A stretch of DNA of 64,000 nt from positions 124,001 through 188,000 of the forward strand of contig NW_002476421.1 in NCBI RefSeq assembly GCF_000189635.1. Direction: 5' to 3'. Under the pieces are notes generated by a model. It searched no databases. It worked only from the letters and a program-made list of their open reading frames with translations, and had not been told where the DNA came from. Both the position numbers and the translations under genes were made by a program. Of the stretch, positions 1 through 12,839 are shown piece by piece. How positions within the stretch are numbered: the stretch's first letter is position 1; the number at the start of each line of letters is the position of its first letter. This DNA comes from Tetrahymena thermophila SB210. Its lineage: Eukaryota > Ciliophora > Oligohymenophorea > Hymenostomatida > Tetrahymenidae.

Positions 1-629
1 TCAAGTAAAATATTAAAATCAAATTAGCTATCTAAAAATTATTTTATATTTAAGCAACAATAATATTAAATAAGAAGGCTTTCACTCAATCTTAAAATTA
101 TTATAAAGCTTTAAAGAAATGAATAAGCTTTCCCTGTCATTTGGGTAATTAATTAACTAATTTTTAAATATCTCTATTTTTAATTATATTTTAAATAAAG
201 AGAAAATTAAATACCAAACAGCTGCTTAATTGATCTAAGTAGAGTTATTAGCTAAATGAAAAATATTTCAACTTTAGACTTAACCATAGAGTAAAATTTA
301 ACAAAAATATTTATCATTTAATTAATTAATTCATTCATTTTTAAAAGAAATAATTACTTTGATGGATCAGGAGTTATTGAGGTAATTAGATCTATTTGCT
401 AAAATAGCGGAATCAAATATTTAGCTCTAAGGGTAGGGTAAATAAAATAATCAATCAATCAATAATCATTCATTTATTTTGCTAGTATTTAAATTGAATT
501 AAAATTTTTATTAAATTTAGAGCATTAGAGAATTTTGTAGATCAAGCTTACAAGCTTAAATAAAAAATAAAAAAGATGAAGAGGTTAGTTATTAAAAATC
601 TATGTCTTCCTCAAGAAGGAAATTTCTGA
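1..629 (+). CDS. Leucine-rich-repeat protein, 3' part (5' end outside window)
   Basis: The last 144 codons of a gene that enters from the left edge. Proposed exons are 1-144, 201-290, 348-437 and 521-629, with TGA at 627-629. Reading phase is kept across all three introns (56, 57 and 83 nt, each GT...AG). The translation has repeating units with the L-x-L-x-L/N pattern of ciliate LRR proteins, such as LYLSNNNI, LSLSFGENQI and LDLTIENNYFDG, followed by a basic C-terminal helix (QKIKKMKRLVIKNL). Both internal exons are exactly 90 nt, so one exon encodes one repeat of about 30 residues. This family usually serves as a protein-binding scaffold; the specific role cannot be told. It converges on the gene ending at 1576. 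The first codon used is at position 2. I am fairly sure of the LRR class and less sure of each junction. Confidence 0.7.
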
Positions 630-1575
630 AAAAAAAAATTGAAACCAAATATTAGAGATATTATTTTTTGTGTAAATTTATTTATGTGTCTTTTTTTTCA
701 AAAATTTTGAGGAAAATAGCCAAAAATAAATATTTCTTAATTTATTTATTGATTTATTTATTTCAGTAAGTTGATTTTAAATTTAGAATTTTATTTTTTA
801 TAGGTTTTTATTTAATTTTAATTTGATTTTAAAAATTGAATGAGCAGAAAAAGTTAGTTAAATTTTACATAAATTTTTGTTTGAAAAATTTGTTTAGTCA
901 TATGATCATATTTATTAAAATATCAAAGTCCTTCCTATGTTACTTAATTCTTTATATATGCTCAATACTTTTAGCAGTTAATTTATTTCTATATTCTTAA
1001 AATTGCATTTTAAACTTAAATTAAAAATCTACATTACCAATAAAATTAATAAATATGTTTTTTTTAATTAACCAATAATAATAAAAATTATATCAAACCT
1101 CAAAAGCTAATAATTTTATTTAATAGTTTATTGCTGCCTTTCTTTTAATTCATTTTGCAGTAAATAGCAAAAAAACATAAAAAAATTATGCTATTAAATT
1201 TCAAATGAGAAAATAAATTTTTTTAATTTTATTGAAACTTATTTTGTAAATTTAGAAAAAAATTTTCAAAAATTTATTAAAGATAAATAAATATTGAAAA
1301 GTAATAAATTATTTTTTTTATATTTAACAGTGAACAAAAAGAATAAATATATAATATTATACAGATTAAAGACTTTAAATAGTAAGTTAATTATTTATAA
1401 AATGAAAAAGTCAATTTTTAATAAAATTTTAGTCAATGTTTTAATTAATTGATTAATTAATTAATTTATTTGTTTAATTATTTTGTGCAGGTTTTTTGGT
1501 AATTAATTAATTAAATAATAAAATGTATGAACTTAATTATTAAGTAAGTAAGTAAGGAATAAATGAATGAATGAA
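630..1575. other. Convergent intergenic region
   Basis: Lies between the 3' end of the LRR gene (+) and the 3' end of the next gene (-). Very AT-rich, with short AATT and ATTT runs near 1440-1520. I see no ORF, RNA gene or clear repeat. Confidence 0.6.
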
Positions 1576-3625
1576 TCAGTTTGGATTCTAAAATAAATAC
1601 ATGTTTTTAGTCTGGAAAAATTTAATTATATTTTGAGGGTTAACAAGAGATTCAAATCTATAAAAGGATGAATTCTTGTCTCCTAAAACAGGACCTCTTA
1701 TGGAATAGACACGGTTGATTTTATCTAAAACTGATTATATTATTTCTAGTAAAATTCTCCAACCAAAAGCCTTTAAAATGCCTACAATATGATAATCACT
1801 GTTTATTGTGTAAGAATCTTTATATTTTTTTGTTCTCTTCTTCTTTCCGTTGCTATTTAAGTTTAGCTAATCTAATTCAGCTTGAGTTTTTTTAAAGAGC
1901 TTATCTTCTAGAGTAATCATAATGCCCTTCTCTTCACATCTAAGAGGATCATAGATAGTAACCTTGATTCCAAGAGGTTCATCTTCCAGACCCATGTAGC
2001 ACATTGTAACGATTTGTTTATGATATTTATGCCCTAATTATATTTATTTTTAAGAATAGTCTAAAAAAGGGAGAGTGAAAGAAAAAAGATTTTTACCCAC
2101 TAATATTCTCTAGAAAGAGCCTGAAACTATATTTTTCTTTTTAATTAAATTGGTGCTGTATCTATCATAATCGTCTTCTTCAAGTTCTATTTAAATTATA
2201 AAAAACAGTATATTAATAAAAAATAAATAAATGATTTATCTACATTTTTCGAAAGTATAAATATAATATTGCTTAGAGATAAAATTGCAAATGCAAATTT
2301 TGTCAGAAGCATCAAGAGTGTCATACTGAACTCCATATTCTTTCCACAAATCAACGAATTTTATTTCAGCATAGCCTTTAGATTGTTCTTTGGTTTCGTT
2401 TGGTGCTAAAATTTATTTAAAATAATTTTTTACAAAATTTCACATTTAAATGTTAATTTATTTATTTATTTACCAAATGTTTCGAAGGTGTTTTTTATTT
2501 TAATGCAAAATACTTGCTTGGCTTGATCTTCATAGACATAAGTTATCTTTCCTCTGATTTAATTCTTGGTTTATTCCTTATAGACATGAAGTTTGAGGAT
2601 TTTATTGCTAAATCTGAGATTAAAAAGATTGATGTCCTTTATTATAAGTTCTTTTTAAAGAAAAGTGTCAATATTTTCTATCTCTCTTAAGAATAAAGAA
2701 GTGAAATCAGAGAGCTTTTTGATTCTTAGAGACTCTACAGTGACTAATTCGATTCTGTTTTTATCATATTTATCTAAAAACTTATTGAAATCTTTAGAAT
2801 TTATAATATTCGCATTAAAAGGACCTTATAAGTCAAAATCGTCATCTTCTTCTTCATCATCGTCTTCATCTTATTTTTTTGTTTTAGTAGGTTTTTACTT
2901 CATAGTTTAATCAGATGCGCTCTTTAAAGAAGCTATCTCTTCATCAGTAATGTCTAGTATATTCTTTTTCTTCTTATAGAGATGCACTATGTCTTTAATT
3001 TTATCTAGATATTTATTTCCATCATCCATATTTTCAAACAACTCAGCCTTCATAAAATCATCAACTTCTAAGTCTACTTTGAACTGGTCTTTCCTTTTTT
3101 TTAAAAAGTAATTAAATTAACTTCAAGTAAAATAAATAAATATAAATTGAAAATAAAAAAAATGAAGTAATTTCTATCAAATTGTATGTATTACCTGTGA
3201 ATGCATGTAAATATAATTCTAAACTAATTCCCAACAATGTGGTGGAAGGAAACATCACATTCTGTGTTTAAGAATTTAATTTACCAATCTTTTTCAACCA
3301 AACCGATTGGTTTAGGTTACAGTGAAACATTGTTATCCTAAATTGTCATAAATGGCAAGATAAAATGGGTTAAAATATCTTCGATAGTGCTTATAGATTT
3401 AAGTGGTTTTTAATTGGGTAAAATATCTTGATATTCAACTAGATCTAACAGCAATTAAAGATCTGACAGAGATATTATTTACTTGGCGATTTATTAAGTA
3501 GTCTTCAAATTTGAAGCCCAAAGTGTAATATCTGTTTCATTAAGATCTACATTTAATCTGTAGCATTCTGAAGAGACTTCTAAAATTTTCCAAGCATGCG
3601 CTTTTTTACCTCCATTTCTCATCAT
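1576..3625 (-). CDS. Unrecognised protein with central acidic tract, 586 aa
   Basis: Five exons read in phase on the minus strand: 3625-3195, 3093-2474, 2405-2244, 2186-2097 and 2033-1576, ending in TGA. The introns are 101, 68, 57 and 63 nt. The start chosen is the first of two adjacent ATGs (MMRNGG); the open frame extends upstream to 3718 without another ATG, so an upstream exon is possible. The protein is soluble with no signal peptide. A lysine-rich stretch (KQKPTKTKKQ) runs into a run of Asp/Glu at about residues 215-230 (DEDDDEEEDDD), and a long mixed alpha/beta half follows with several tyrosine-rich strands. I recognise no domain. Its stop lies on the same strand as, and downstream of, the large Gln/Asn-rich gene. 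Decayed copies of the KQKPTKTKKQ region occur at 55000-55075 and 59945-60015. Confidence 0.75.
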
Positions 3626-3812
3626 TTCCCTATATTTAATAATAAAAAAGCATTTATTTAAAGTAGAAATATTTAAATGCAAAAACCAATAAACAAAATT
3701 ATTTTTTCTGCTATCCAATCAAATAAGTAAATTATCTTTTCCATTCAAATAAATAAATAAATTATATTTTCTGCTATTCAGTCAAAATTAAATAAATTTA
3801 AATTGATCATTT

Positions 3813-6800
3813 TCAAAAATTGTTTATTTTAGATGAATTAAATTTTTACTCTATATTAGGAATTTTTTTGATGATGTTGTTATGCTAGTTGGGTTAGATA
3901 TCATATCTCTTGCGTTAGTTTGGTGAAGTTACTAGTGTTGTATAAGTTTGATAGTGAACTGAGTTTTGTTTCATCCTCTTTTCAACAGAAGAGTACATAT
4001 TAGGATTGTTTTCTCCTTAAGATATTTCATTTTGATTATTATCTTCTTAAAAATTTACACTTTTATGCTTTTATAAAAGTGTTTTTCTTTTTGCTGGTTG
4101 TCTTTTTGAATTCTCTCCTTATTCCTAGCTTATTTGAGAGAAGCTTTCATCAGCTTGTTAGCTTTTGCTCTTGGATTTTTCAACTAATTTGATAGAATTT
4201 TATTTTTATTCTTCTTCATCTTGATTCTCGGAATTATTGTCCAACGATTTTGAAGACCTTCTATTTCTTAATATTGGTTGTGACTATTTCTTTTCTAAAG
4301 AGCTATAAATAGTCGGTTTTTATGCCTGATTGTTTGCTTAACCTATTGAGCTTGGAACAGCAACAGCTCCTAGCTTTTGTTATGACGTTTATCCAGAATT
4401 ATGTAAACTTGACTTTGCTGTCTGTCTCATGTTTGGGGAGATACTTGTATCGTAACTATCTTCTTCTAATATTCTATTCATTTATTAGTTTCTAAAACTT
4501 AATGTGTTCTAAGATTAATCGTCAGCACTAGACTATCCGCTTTTTAAGAACCTAAATTTAACAAAAATATTTATTTATTTATTTAATTGAAATAAAATTT
4601 TAAATAATTTAATTGAGTTTTAACTGTTTTAAAATACTTTATTTTATTAAATAAAGCAAATGAAATAAAATATATTTACGCTTTGTTATTTATTGAAGAA
4701 TTATTTGTTGAATTTTATTAATTTATCAAGCTATTAGCAGCAGCAGCCGATACAGTGTTAAAAGTTGCTGGCTGTAGATTTAATTGATCGTTACTAGCGT
4801 TGATTAAAACCTCAGAACCCAGCTCATTATTTACAGTTACTTTGAAATCATTTTTGCTTCTTGTTTATTTATTAGCTGCAGCCTCAGGACTAAAATCATA
4901 TCCGATACTTGAAAGAGTACTGATGTAATTGTTGCCGTTTGTATTACTTGTATTTGTCTAAATGACTCCATTTTGTTAATTATTTTTATTTTTTTTATCT
5001 TGATTTACTTAATTCATCTAAATGTACTTTAAGCTGCTTACTTTTTCTTTAGATTTTTAGATTTTAGGGTTCATTGTAACTTCTTCAATCTTTTCAGACT
5101 AAAGATCTTGTAAAATATCCTCACTTTTTCTTATTTTTTTGGATGAAAGTTAATTTTCAAGCTAGCGAACTTTCTCATCTTGCTAGTTAAGCTTGTCTTA
5201 AATTTAGTTGTATTTTTCTAGGTCTTGCTTTTGTTTTTGATCTTCTATTTTTAATTTAATAAATATTTAATTAATATTTTATTTTTAACTCTTACTTTAA
5301 TTGTTTTTTTTATTTTTGTCATTAATATCGTTCGAATTATCCTTTTCTTTTTGCTTAAAGCTGTTATCTGAAGCTTTGTTAGATAAAGCTGTTTCTGGGG
5401 TTTGGCTTGGTTTTTAATTTTCAGCCTTGGTATTAGCAGGAGCAGCTGTTGGTTATTTTTGTGAGTTTTTTAAGTTGTTATTTTATGCTGCTTAAATTTG
5501 CTCATCATCTCCCTTGTCACTTTAATCGTCCATCAAAGCATTTTTATCAAACAGATTAGTATCAATTGGCATTTAAGAATTTAATGCTTGGAATGCTGGA
5601 TGGCTGTTGTCTTAAAAGAAATTTTAACTGATGAACTATTGGGGCTAATTTAAAAATCCTTGCATCGCTGCTACTTGCATATTTTGCTACTATTACTGCT
5701 ACTGTAAAAGTAAAAGTTACTCATGAGATTAAGGAATGTAGTTGTTGGTTAAATTATATTAAGGTAAGGATTGAGATTATTGATTCAATCCAGAGATCAA
5801 GTTGTAGGAATAAGGATTTGAATTTACTAGATTCTATGCGCTCTGAATTTAGTTTATTGGACTGTACTGATTTGATGGAAAATAGCTATCAAGTGGAACT
5901 TAGTTATTAGGTAAATTTGTAATGTTTTATTAATTTTAGGAATTTAAAGAATTAGATTAGCTGTTAATAAAAAGAAGCTAATTTAAATGAGGAGATTATT
6001 AAGATTGCTACTGTTAGAAAAGCTATAAAGGACTAACTCCATTGTTTTAACTTTAAATAGATTGATCAAATATTTACTAATTGCTGTATCCTTTAGATAA
6101 GTTATTAGTAACCGGGAAAAAGCTATTAGAATTATTTGTTTATTAAGGTGTTAAAATAGGATTTTAAATTAAAGGAGTCGAATTTCTGTGTGAATCATCA
6201 AAATACGCCTAACTATGTATTCCATTTTATAGTCCTAATATATTTTTACCAAAAATTGTTGGATTAGTAAGTGTTGGAACACTAAATTGTCTCTATGCAA
6301 GTAAATTAGTTTGTGAATTTTAAGTATTGTAATAATTATTTGGATTATTGTTGTTGTTATTATTTTAGAAGTTAAAGATTTCTTCTTGGTTTGAGTACAT
6401 CGAGTTATTTTAATTATTTGTTGTTGTATTGTTGTTGTTATTGTTGTTGTTCTATAGTGCTTAATACATGTAGCCATTGCCGTTTTAATTATTATTGTTG
6501 TTGTTGTTGTTATTATTATTACTAACGATGGACATGTTATGAGTATTTGTAGCATTATATTATTCACTTGAATGGAGAGCTATCTATCTCTTTGAGTTGA
6601 TTAAGGAACTTCCTTTCTATGTATTTTAAAATAATTTTTAACTAGAGCTGAGAGAATTATGCTATTTATATACCAATGGAGATTAAACCATGTTTTTCTA
6701 CGATTAATTGCCTCTTAATGAAGTGTTCTAATGCAATATTTGTTGGCTTTTAAACCCATTAAAGCTTGAACTGTATACTTCTGGTTGTTTTTTTGGCTTT

Positions 6801-9800
6801 CCAATATGAAAATGCTTGGAAGGCCTATCTGTTTAAATTTGATACTAATCTGTTTGAAAATGGTCTTTATTTTATATTAAAAATAAGATATTCTCGTTGA
6901 TTAAAATAAAAAAATCATTTTAAATTGAACAATTTGATCTATTTTTAATTTATTTTGTGATTTATTTAAATTTATTACTTAATATCTGTTTGTTATTGTC
7001 TATTCTTTTGCGCAAGTTGAGAAAATCTACTATTCTCTTCTCAATAGTCTAATCCAAATATCCTGCCCCATAACATATTTAATTCTAAGATTAAAAACTC
7101 TTTACATAATTTTCCTCCTTTTCTTTTCTTAGCTGATTAAGCAAAGCCTAAAAAATGCTAAAAAAAGATCTATCTTCAACTCCGAGATAAGCTTTGCTGA
7201 ATTTATAACCGTTTGCGTATGATTTAATAGCTTATTCAAAGTATAAAAACTTGGATGAATATTCTTTAATATCTTTAATAAGTCTGCCAATATTTTCTTG
7301 TGCCCTACCCATATTCAAGTAAGAGTTAAGTAAAATGATAATTCTCTATTTAAATTCTGGGTCATTTTTAAGATCCTCAGTATCTTACAACTCTCTCTAT
7401 TCAAAAACCTAAAAATATATTATTTATCAATTAATGAATATATTAAAAAAATAAGTAAACAAGTTCAAGCAATTAAGAAAACAATTAACTTACTAAAAAT
7501 TAAAAAATAAATACTACTACTAAAATTAATTAAAAAAATAGCATTTTAAGAAAATTTAGCTTAAAACTTATTTATTAATCAAGATAATATTATGAAATAG
7601 ATATTAATCAATTTATTTTGAAAAAATAGACAATAATTCCAATAATTAATTAATTAATTCAGCCTTTGATCAAATTTTATTTAAGCATGTAAGAAAATTT
7701 ATGTGCGTGCTTTCAAGCGAATTTATTCTGAGTAAATTAAATTTAGTATTTATTACTTACTATGCAATATATAGGTGGATGAATCAATAAAATTCTTACA
7801 TCTAATAGGATCTTCTTAAAAATACTAACTATCTAAAAAAAGTTATGTATTTATTTTACTGTAATATTTTTAGTTTTTAATTCATCAAAGCGCTGACTGG
7901 GTTTTTTTGATTTATTTATGTTACAAAATATTCTTTGATAATATTGCACCCGAAATAAATGTTAATAAAATGAATCTTTATTTAATTCAAGCAATTTGAT
8001 ATTTTTTCTCTGTAACAGACTCATTTAATATAAAAAAATCATATTTTAAGAAAATGGCATTCTCCATATTTAAGTATTTTTTGAGTTTAAAAAAATATTT
8101 ATTTAAATAAATCCACAACTTATTTTTGCGATCACTTTAATTAGATTTTTAGTTTTAATCAAATGATAACCATATATTGTCTATCAATAGATTTTATAAT
8201 CTACTTGAAACAAATCCGCACAAAAATCAATTGTAAAAATTCTTCCAGTGAAAAAATAAATCAAAACTCACTTTCAAATGGGCAAAGGATTTGTTAGAGC
8301 TATATCTATTAGCATAAAGATTAAATAAAATATGAAACAGAATGAATCAGGTGGATAAAGAAAAATAAGTTAAATATTAAATAAAACTAAGTATTATTAT
8401 TTTATCTATTTCCCAATTTTAATAAAATTTTCTATTACTAACTAGAAAAAACAATTTGTAAAATTCAAAAATTTTGTATTGAATATATGGGTAAAATTTG
8501 ATTAATTTCAATTAGTTTTAATATATTGCAAAATACTTACATAACCTTCTAAGTCGTAAGAGCATGAAGTAGCTAAGTATAGAGCTTTTTCATATTTTTT
8601 CTCACTTAAATAAATAGAAGATAAATTATTTAGAAGAATTCCATTTTATATTTTTTAATTCATTGTCAAATTGCACTAAAGCTATGATGGAATAGTACTT
8701 TAATGTCCATCTTTTTTATCTATCAATTTTCTAATAGATTCATATCTGTCTTAAAAATCTGAAACTTCCTGATCATAAAATCTTTTAAGGCAATATTTAA
8801 ATATTTTTTTTGCCAAAGTATTCTGTCCTACTCTTTATTTTAAATAAAAAGCTTGAGTTGAATTAAATTTAAAAGCAGCATTTATATATGTAAAAGTCAT
8901 GAAAATGTAACAAACAGCCTTCAAGTATTTATTTATTTATACATTTTCTAAATACAGTAAATTACATTAGTTTTTTTTATTTTATGATTTCATTAAAACT
9001 TTTTCCTTAATCTTAAATTATTTTTCTTTGCTTTTTTAAGAACTTTCCTTTTTAAGGATTCACTCAACTTACATATTGAATGACTGACTGACTGGCATTG
9101 GTAAAATATTAAAATTCCGTTTACATTTTCAGAACTAACAATATATTGCTTTATTGAAATTTATATATAAATATTTATATATACTTGGCTATAATGCTTC
9201 CCATATTTTGCAAAGTACTTGCAGTTTACTACTCCTAATTTTCATAATATTATGAACTTTATAGTAATCTTAAAGAACAGTCTAAAAGATTATAGGCTAT
9301 ATCGTCATCTGCTATTTATTTAAAAGAAATTGAATGTCTACATTTTATAAAATCAACTTATTTTTAATTATTTATTGAATGATTTTTTAAAATAATCCTG
9401 CTTGTTTTATTTATGGCTAGTATATGTTAAAATTCCCATATTTCTTAAATATTAATCATGCTTTCCTAGTCTAAAATACAAGAAAAACTTACAAAATTCA
9501 TTCAATCAATCAATCAATCATCAAAAACATGAAGCTAAAATCTTTTACCTTTTTAAGCAAACTAAAAAGAATATTTGTTTAAGATTTTAACGATTTATTC
9601 TATTAAATCAGGTTCTAACTATTCAATTTCCTTAGAAAGCAGAACTTTTTTTGAAAACAGCTCTAAAGAGATTTTCAATTCTCCTTGGTTTTCTCCATTC
9701 TATTTTTGAAAGAATTGTTTGTTAATAATCAAAGTGGAAATGTTCATAGAAATCTAAATGGTTATATTTTATGAATATGGATAGAAGTCAAACTAGTCTT

Positions 9801-10080
9801 TTAATATTTATTTTAATTTTCGCTATAAATGCTGCTAAACTAAATATAAATCCTTTTGCTTTTTGTTGAGGCTTCAATCCGCTTAGAATAATATTAATAA
9901 TTAAAGTATGATTCAATCTACCTCGCCAATTAATTTGTATAAATTGATGATCTTATATGCGTTTTCTTTGAAGGATATTGAAGTAATTGGTTTGCGGACA
10001 ACTACCTAGGAGGATTACTTTTGAAGGACATTTTTTACATTCAGTTTACGCTGATTATTTGGTGATTTAAATCTCTCCAT
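3813..10080 (-). CDS. Large Gln/Asn-rich protein with helical N-terminal half, 1,541 aa
   Basis: Ten exons, all phase-consistent: 10080-9922, 9834-9549, 9470-9073, 8918-8541, 8305-8272, 7828-7761, 7408-6979, 6864-5296, 5244-4680 and 4551-3813 (TGA). It starts MERFKSPNNQRKLN. Residues 1-580 or so are helical and partly resemble TPR units (ILLNNLSSIYLSEKKYEKAL; ILLNSYLNMGRAQENIGRL). From about 590 on the chain is low-complexity, with runs of Asn, Gln and Ser, a poly-Gln stretch and short Ala runs. A short coiled coil follows (QKQDLEKYNQIQDKLNQQDEK), then a Ser/Lys-rich tail. Composition is prion-like. No catalytic domain is recognised. Two introns, 5245-5295 (51 nt) and 6865-6978 (114 nt), are multiples of three without TGA, so the protein would stay in frame if they were retained. 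The 8918 acceptor is the least certain junction. Confidence 0.78.
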
Positions 10081-10828
10081 AAACAAACCGTATATAAATA
10101 GTACTCACACTTTTTTATCTGCTTTGTTTTATTTACTTAACTTAATATGCTCCCTAAATAATGATTTTTAAGTGAAAATACACTGATAATTGATGATTGA
10201 TAGTCTTTACTTTAAAAGTAACTTTTTTCAATCTCTGCTGCTTGATGCTTTATAAAAACTAAAAAATTTATAAAATTTCTGAAATTTACAAGTAAATTAT
10301 TTATTTATTTATTAATTAATTAATTCCTTCTCTCATTTAATAATTAGTGTTTTTATTTTAATACCATAACTCTCAATTCATTTTCTTTCTTGATATTCAA
10401 CTTTCTTATGCAATTAAGATCTGTAATTAAACTTTAGATAGTTTTTTTCGTATGATGTTAATCTTTCCATCTATTAATTGATTTTCTGTATCTAAATCCA
10501 TATTTTTATTTCTTATCTTTATTTTCTCTAAATTTTTATAATTAATAAAATTCCTTCATTTATTTTTTAACTAAATTCTTCTTAATTTCTAATTAATTTT
10601 TTGAATTTTGCATGAATATCTATCTCATTCATTCATTATTAAAAAATCAATTTTTCAAATTAGTAAAAAAAAAGAAAAGTAAGTAAGTACTTATTAGCAA
10701 GTTATCAATTAAGATTTAGAATTATATTTTTTAACTGATTTAATACCAAGCAAAATCCAAATTTACTGAATGGTTTTCTTAATTTAAGCTTTATTTTGAT
10801 CGTTTTTATATTATTAAAAATATCTGAA

Positions 10829-11212
10829 ATGAATTATGATTCTAATATTTTGCATAATTACTTTTTTATTTTGGATTACAAACAACACAGCAAATATTTA
10901 TTTGTTTTCCGTTTTCATATAATCATTCATTAAATTTACATCACAATTTTTTAGATCTTAGTAAATGAAAATGGATGGATGACATACAATTATCATAAAT
11001 CAAAACCTCAGTTTGATAGAAAAAACTCTTCTAATCAATTTTTTTAAATATTCTAAAAATATAATTTTAAATATTTAATAACTTTTGATTCATATTTAAT
11101 AGTAATTTTTATTTAAAATACAGAGCAGTTGATGGGGAATAAATTGAAGCATTTTTTAAAAATGTGCCTTGATAATTACTACATTAATTTTTAAAATCTG
11201 AAAAAACTTTGA
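10829..11212 (+). CDS. Possible small protein, 127 aa (doubtful)
   Basis: An ATG-to-TGA reading frame in the ciliate code. The middle part (ILVNENGWMTYNYHKSKP) looks more like real protein than the flanking Phe/Ile-rich parts. With only TGA as a stop, open frames of this length arise by chance in DNA this AT-rich, so this is a candidate only. There is no recognised domain, and no upstream exon could be joined with confidence. Confidence 0.25.
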
Positions 11213-11674
11213 AGAAATTAATGCTATCTATCCTCATCTTATTATTTTTAACAATTATTATAATATTCTATTTTTTAAAATAATTAAAATTTTTTGAAAA
11301 ATCATTACATTTAATTCAATTTTTGAACAGCACAAATAAATAATAATTATCAAAACATTTGAAAGTAAACAATAATTTAAACTTTATTTAAGCCTTATTA
11401 CTACATTTAAATCTGAAAATGTAGTTTATCCTTACAAAAAAAATGTTAAAAAGCAGAATTAATAATTATAAAAAATTAAAAAAGGTAGAAAAAGTTATCA
11501 ATTCCTTTGAAAGTAACTGAATAAAAAAGAAATCAAATAAGAATCAATATCTTTAAAAGTAGACATAATTATTTTATTTTTTTTACTAATTTTTAGGCTC
11601 TATTTTTATAAATGTATGTACTAAGTGTTTTCATTCAATACTTAACAGGAGAAATCTTCAATTTGATAAATTAG

Positions 11675-11897
11675 CAATACTTACATTGCTAAAATAGTTG
11701 TAAAGGTTGCTTTAACATCAAATAAGATTAGTGTAAATCTTACCTTTAAGCTAAGAAAATACTTCTACATGTGCTAAAGTTGTTAATTAGGAGAAAATTA
11801 AATTGAAAAAGGTCATTTGCTAAATGGTAAGTTTGAAGATGTATCAAATGAAAAGATAATTAGATTTGTCAAGAGTTTAATTACAATTTAGTATTGA
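11675..11897 (+). CDS. Possible 3'-terminal exon with CxxC motif (doubtful)
   Basis: After a TAAATTAG acceptor-like site the frame reads as a plausible protein segment with beta-like strands (AKIVVKVALTSNKISVNL). A CQSC motif and an amphipathic helix (EKIIRFVKSLITIQY) follow, then TGA at 11895-11897. TGA stops occur in this frame just upstream of the acceptor. The preceding exon was not found, so this may be a gene fragment or chance. Confidence 0.25.
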
Positions 11898-12052
11898 CTT
11901 AATAAGGAATAAATGTATCCTAAGGTAGAATACCTTCTCTTTTATATTTAATTTTATTTAATATCCTTATTTAGCTACAAAATTTTTATATGAAAAATTA
12001 AAATTCTCAGATTTTTAAATAGATAGATACATAAAACTAATAAAATAAAAAT

Positions 12053-12124
12053 GCCTTCACTCGGGATCGAACCGAGGACCGTAAGATCTTCAGTCTTACG
12101 CTCTCCCAACTGAGCTATAAAGGC
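12053..12124 (-). tRNA. trnF(GAA): tRNA-Phe (anticodon GAA), 72 nt, no intron
   Basis: The minus strand folds as a complete cloverleaf. The acceptor stem GCCTTTA pairs with TGAAGGC (one G-T wobble) and the D stem is GCTC/GAGC. The anticodon stem TAAGA/TCTTA encloses the loop CTGAAGA, giving anticodon GAA. The T arm is CTCGG/CCGAG with loop TTCGATC. CCA is not encoded, as usual in eukaryotes. The internal A and B boxes for RNA polymerase III lie within the D and T arms. A T-rich stretch directly downstream on the minus strand (12052 and below) would serve as the Pol III terminator. Confidence 0.98.
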
Positions 12125-12839
12125 TTAATATTATATAAGTTTTAATAAAATATGCAAAGTAAAAATTACATTTTAATGAAAATTATTTTGCATTCTTTAC
12201 AAATAAATAAATTTTATTTTAAATTTTTATCTAAATTAACTTAAAATTTTTAAATAGAAAAATAAAGCATAAATAAATAAATGTAAATTAGAAATTAAAT
12301 AATAAGCATAAATTTAACACTCAAATTATATGTTTTTTGTTAGAAAATTAACATTAATGAAAGAAATTTTACTTAAAAATACTTTGAACTCAAGATTGAA
12401 ATTAATAACTTTAAAATGAATTATATCAATCAATATTCATAATAAAAATATCTAAAAATAATAAAAATGTTTTATACTAATTTTTGAAAGAAAATTCTAA
12501 TAAAAAATATATAGAGAGATAGAAAGATAGATAGTTAGTTAGTTAGGATAGATATATAAACAATAGGAGTAACATGTTTAGTTTGATAATTTAAATTAAT
12601 TTTTTACTACATAGTTTGTTTTAAGAGGAAGTTATTTATTTATTTATTAGTTATCTAGCAATTCCTGTAAATATGAAAATTTATTTCTTAATTTCAATCT
12701 ACATTTACTTTTTTAGGAGGTACATAATACATTGGCAAATGGTTTTAATTTTCTCTAATAAAATCTAAAGTTCCTTACTATTAATTTTATTTATAAATAA
12801 AATTAGATATTATTTTGATGAATTTTAGATTAAAAATCT
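12125..12839. other. Intergenic region with GATA/GTTA microsatellite
   Basis: No gene seen between the tRNA and the 3' end of CFAP61. Around 12510-12555 there is a degenerate microsatellite of GATA and GTTA units. The rest is featureless AT-rich DNA. Confidence 0.6.

Noticed and set aside
2665-2910. Plus-strand ORF with a polyserine run
   Set aside because: Antisense of the Asp/Glu tract in the minus-strand gene 1576-3625; the serine run mirrors GAT/GAA codons.
6235-6567. Minus-strand ORF rich in Thr/Ile
   Set aside because: Out-of-frame reading of the AAC/AAT (Asn) runs of the Gln/Asn-rich gene 3813-10080.
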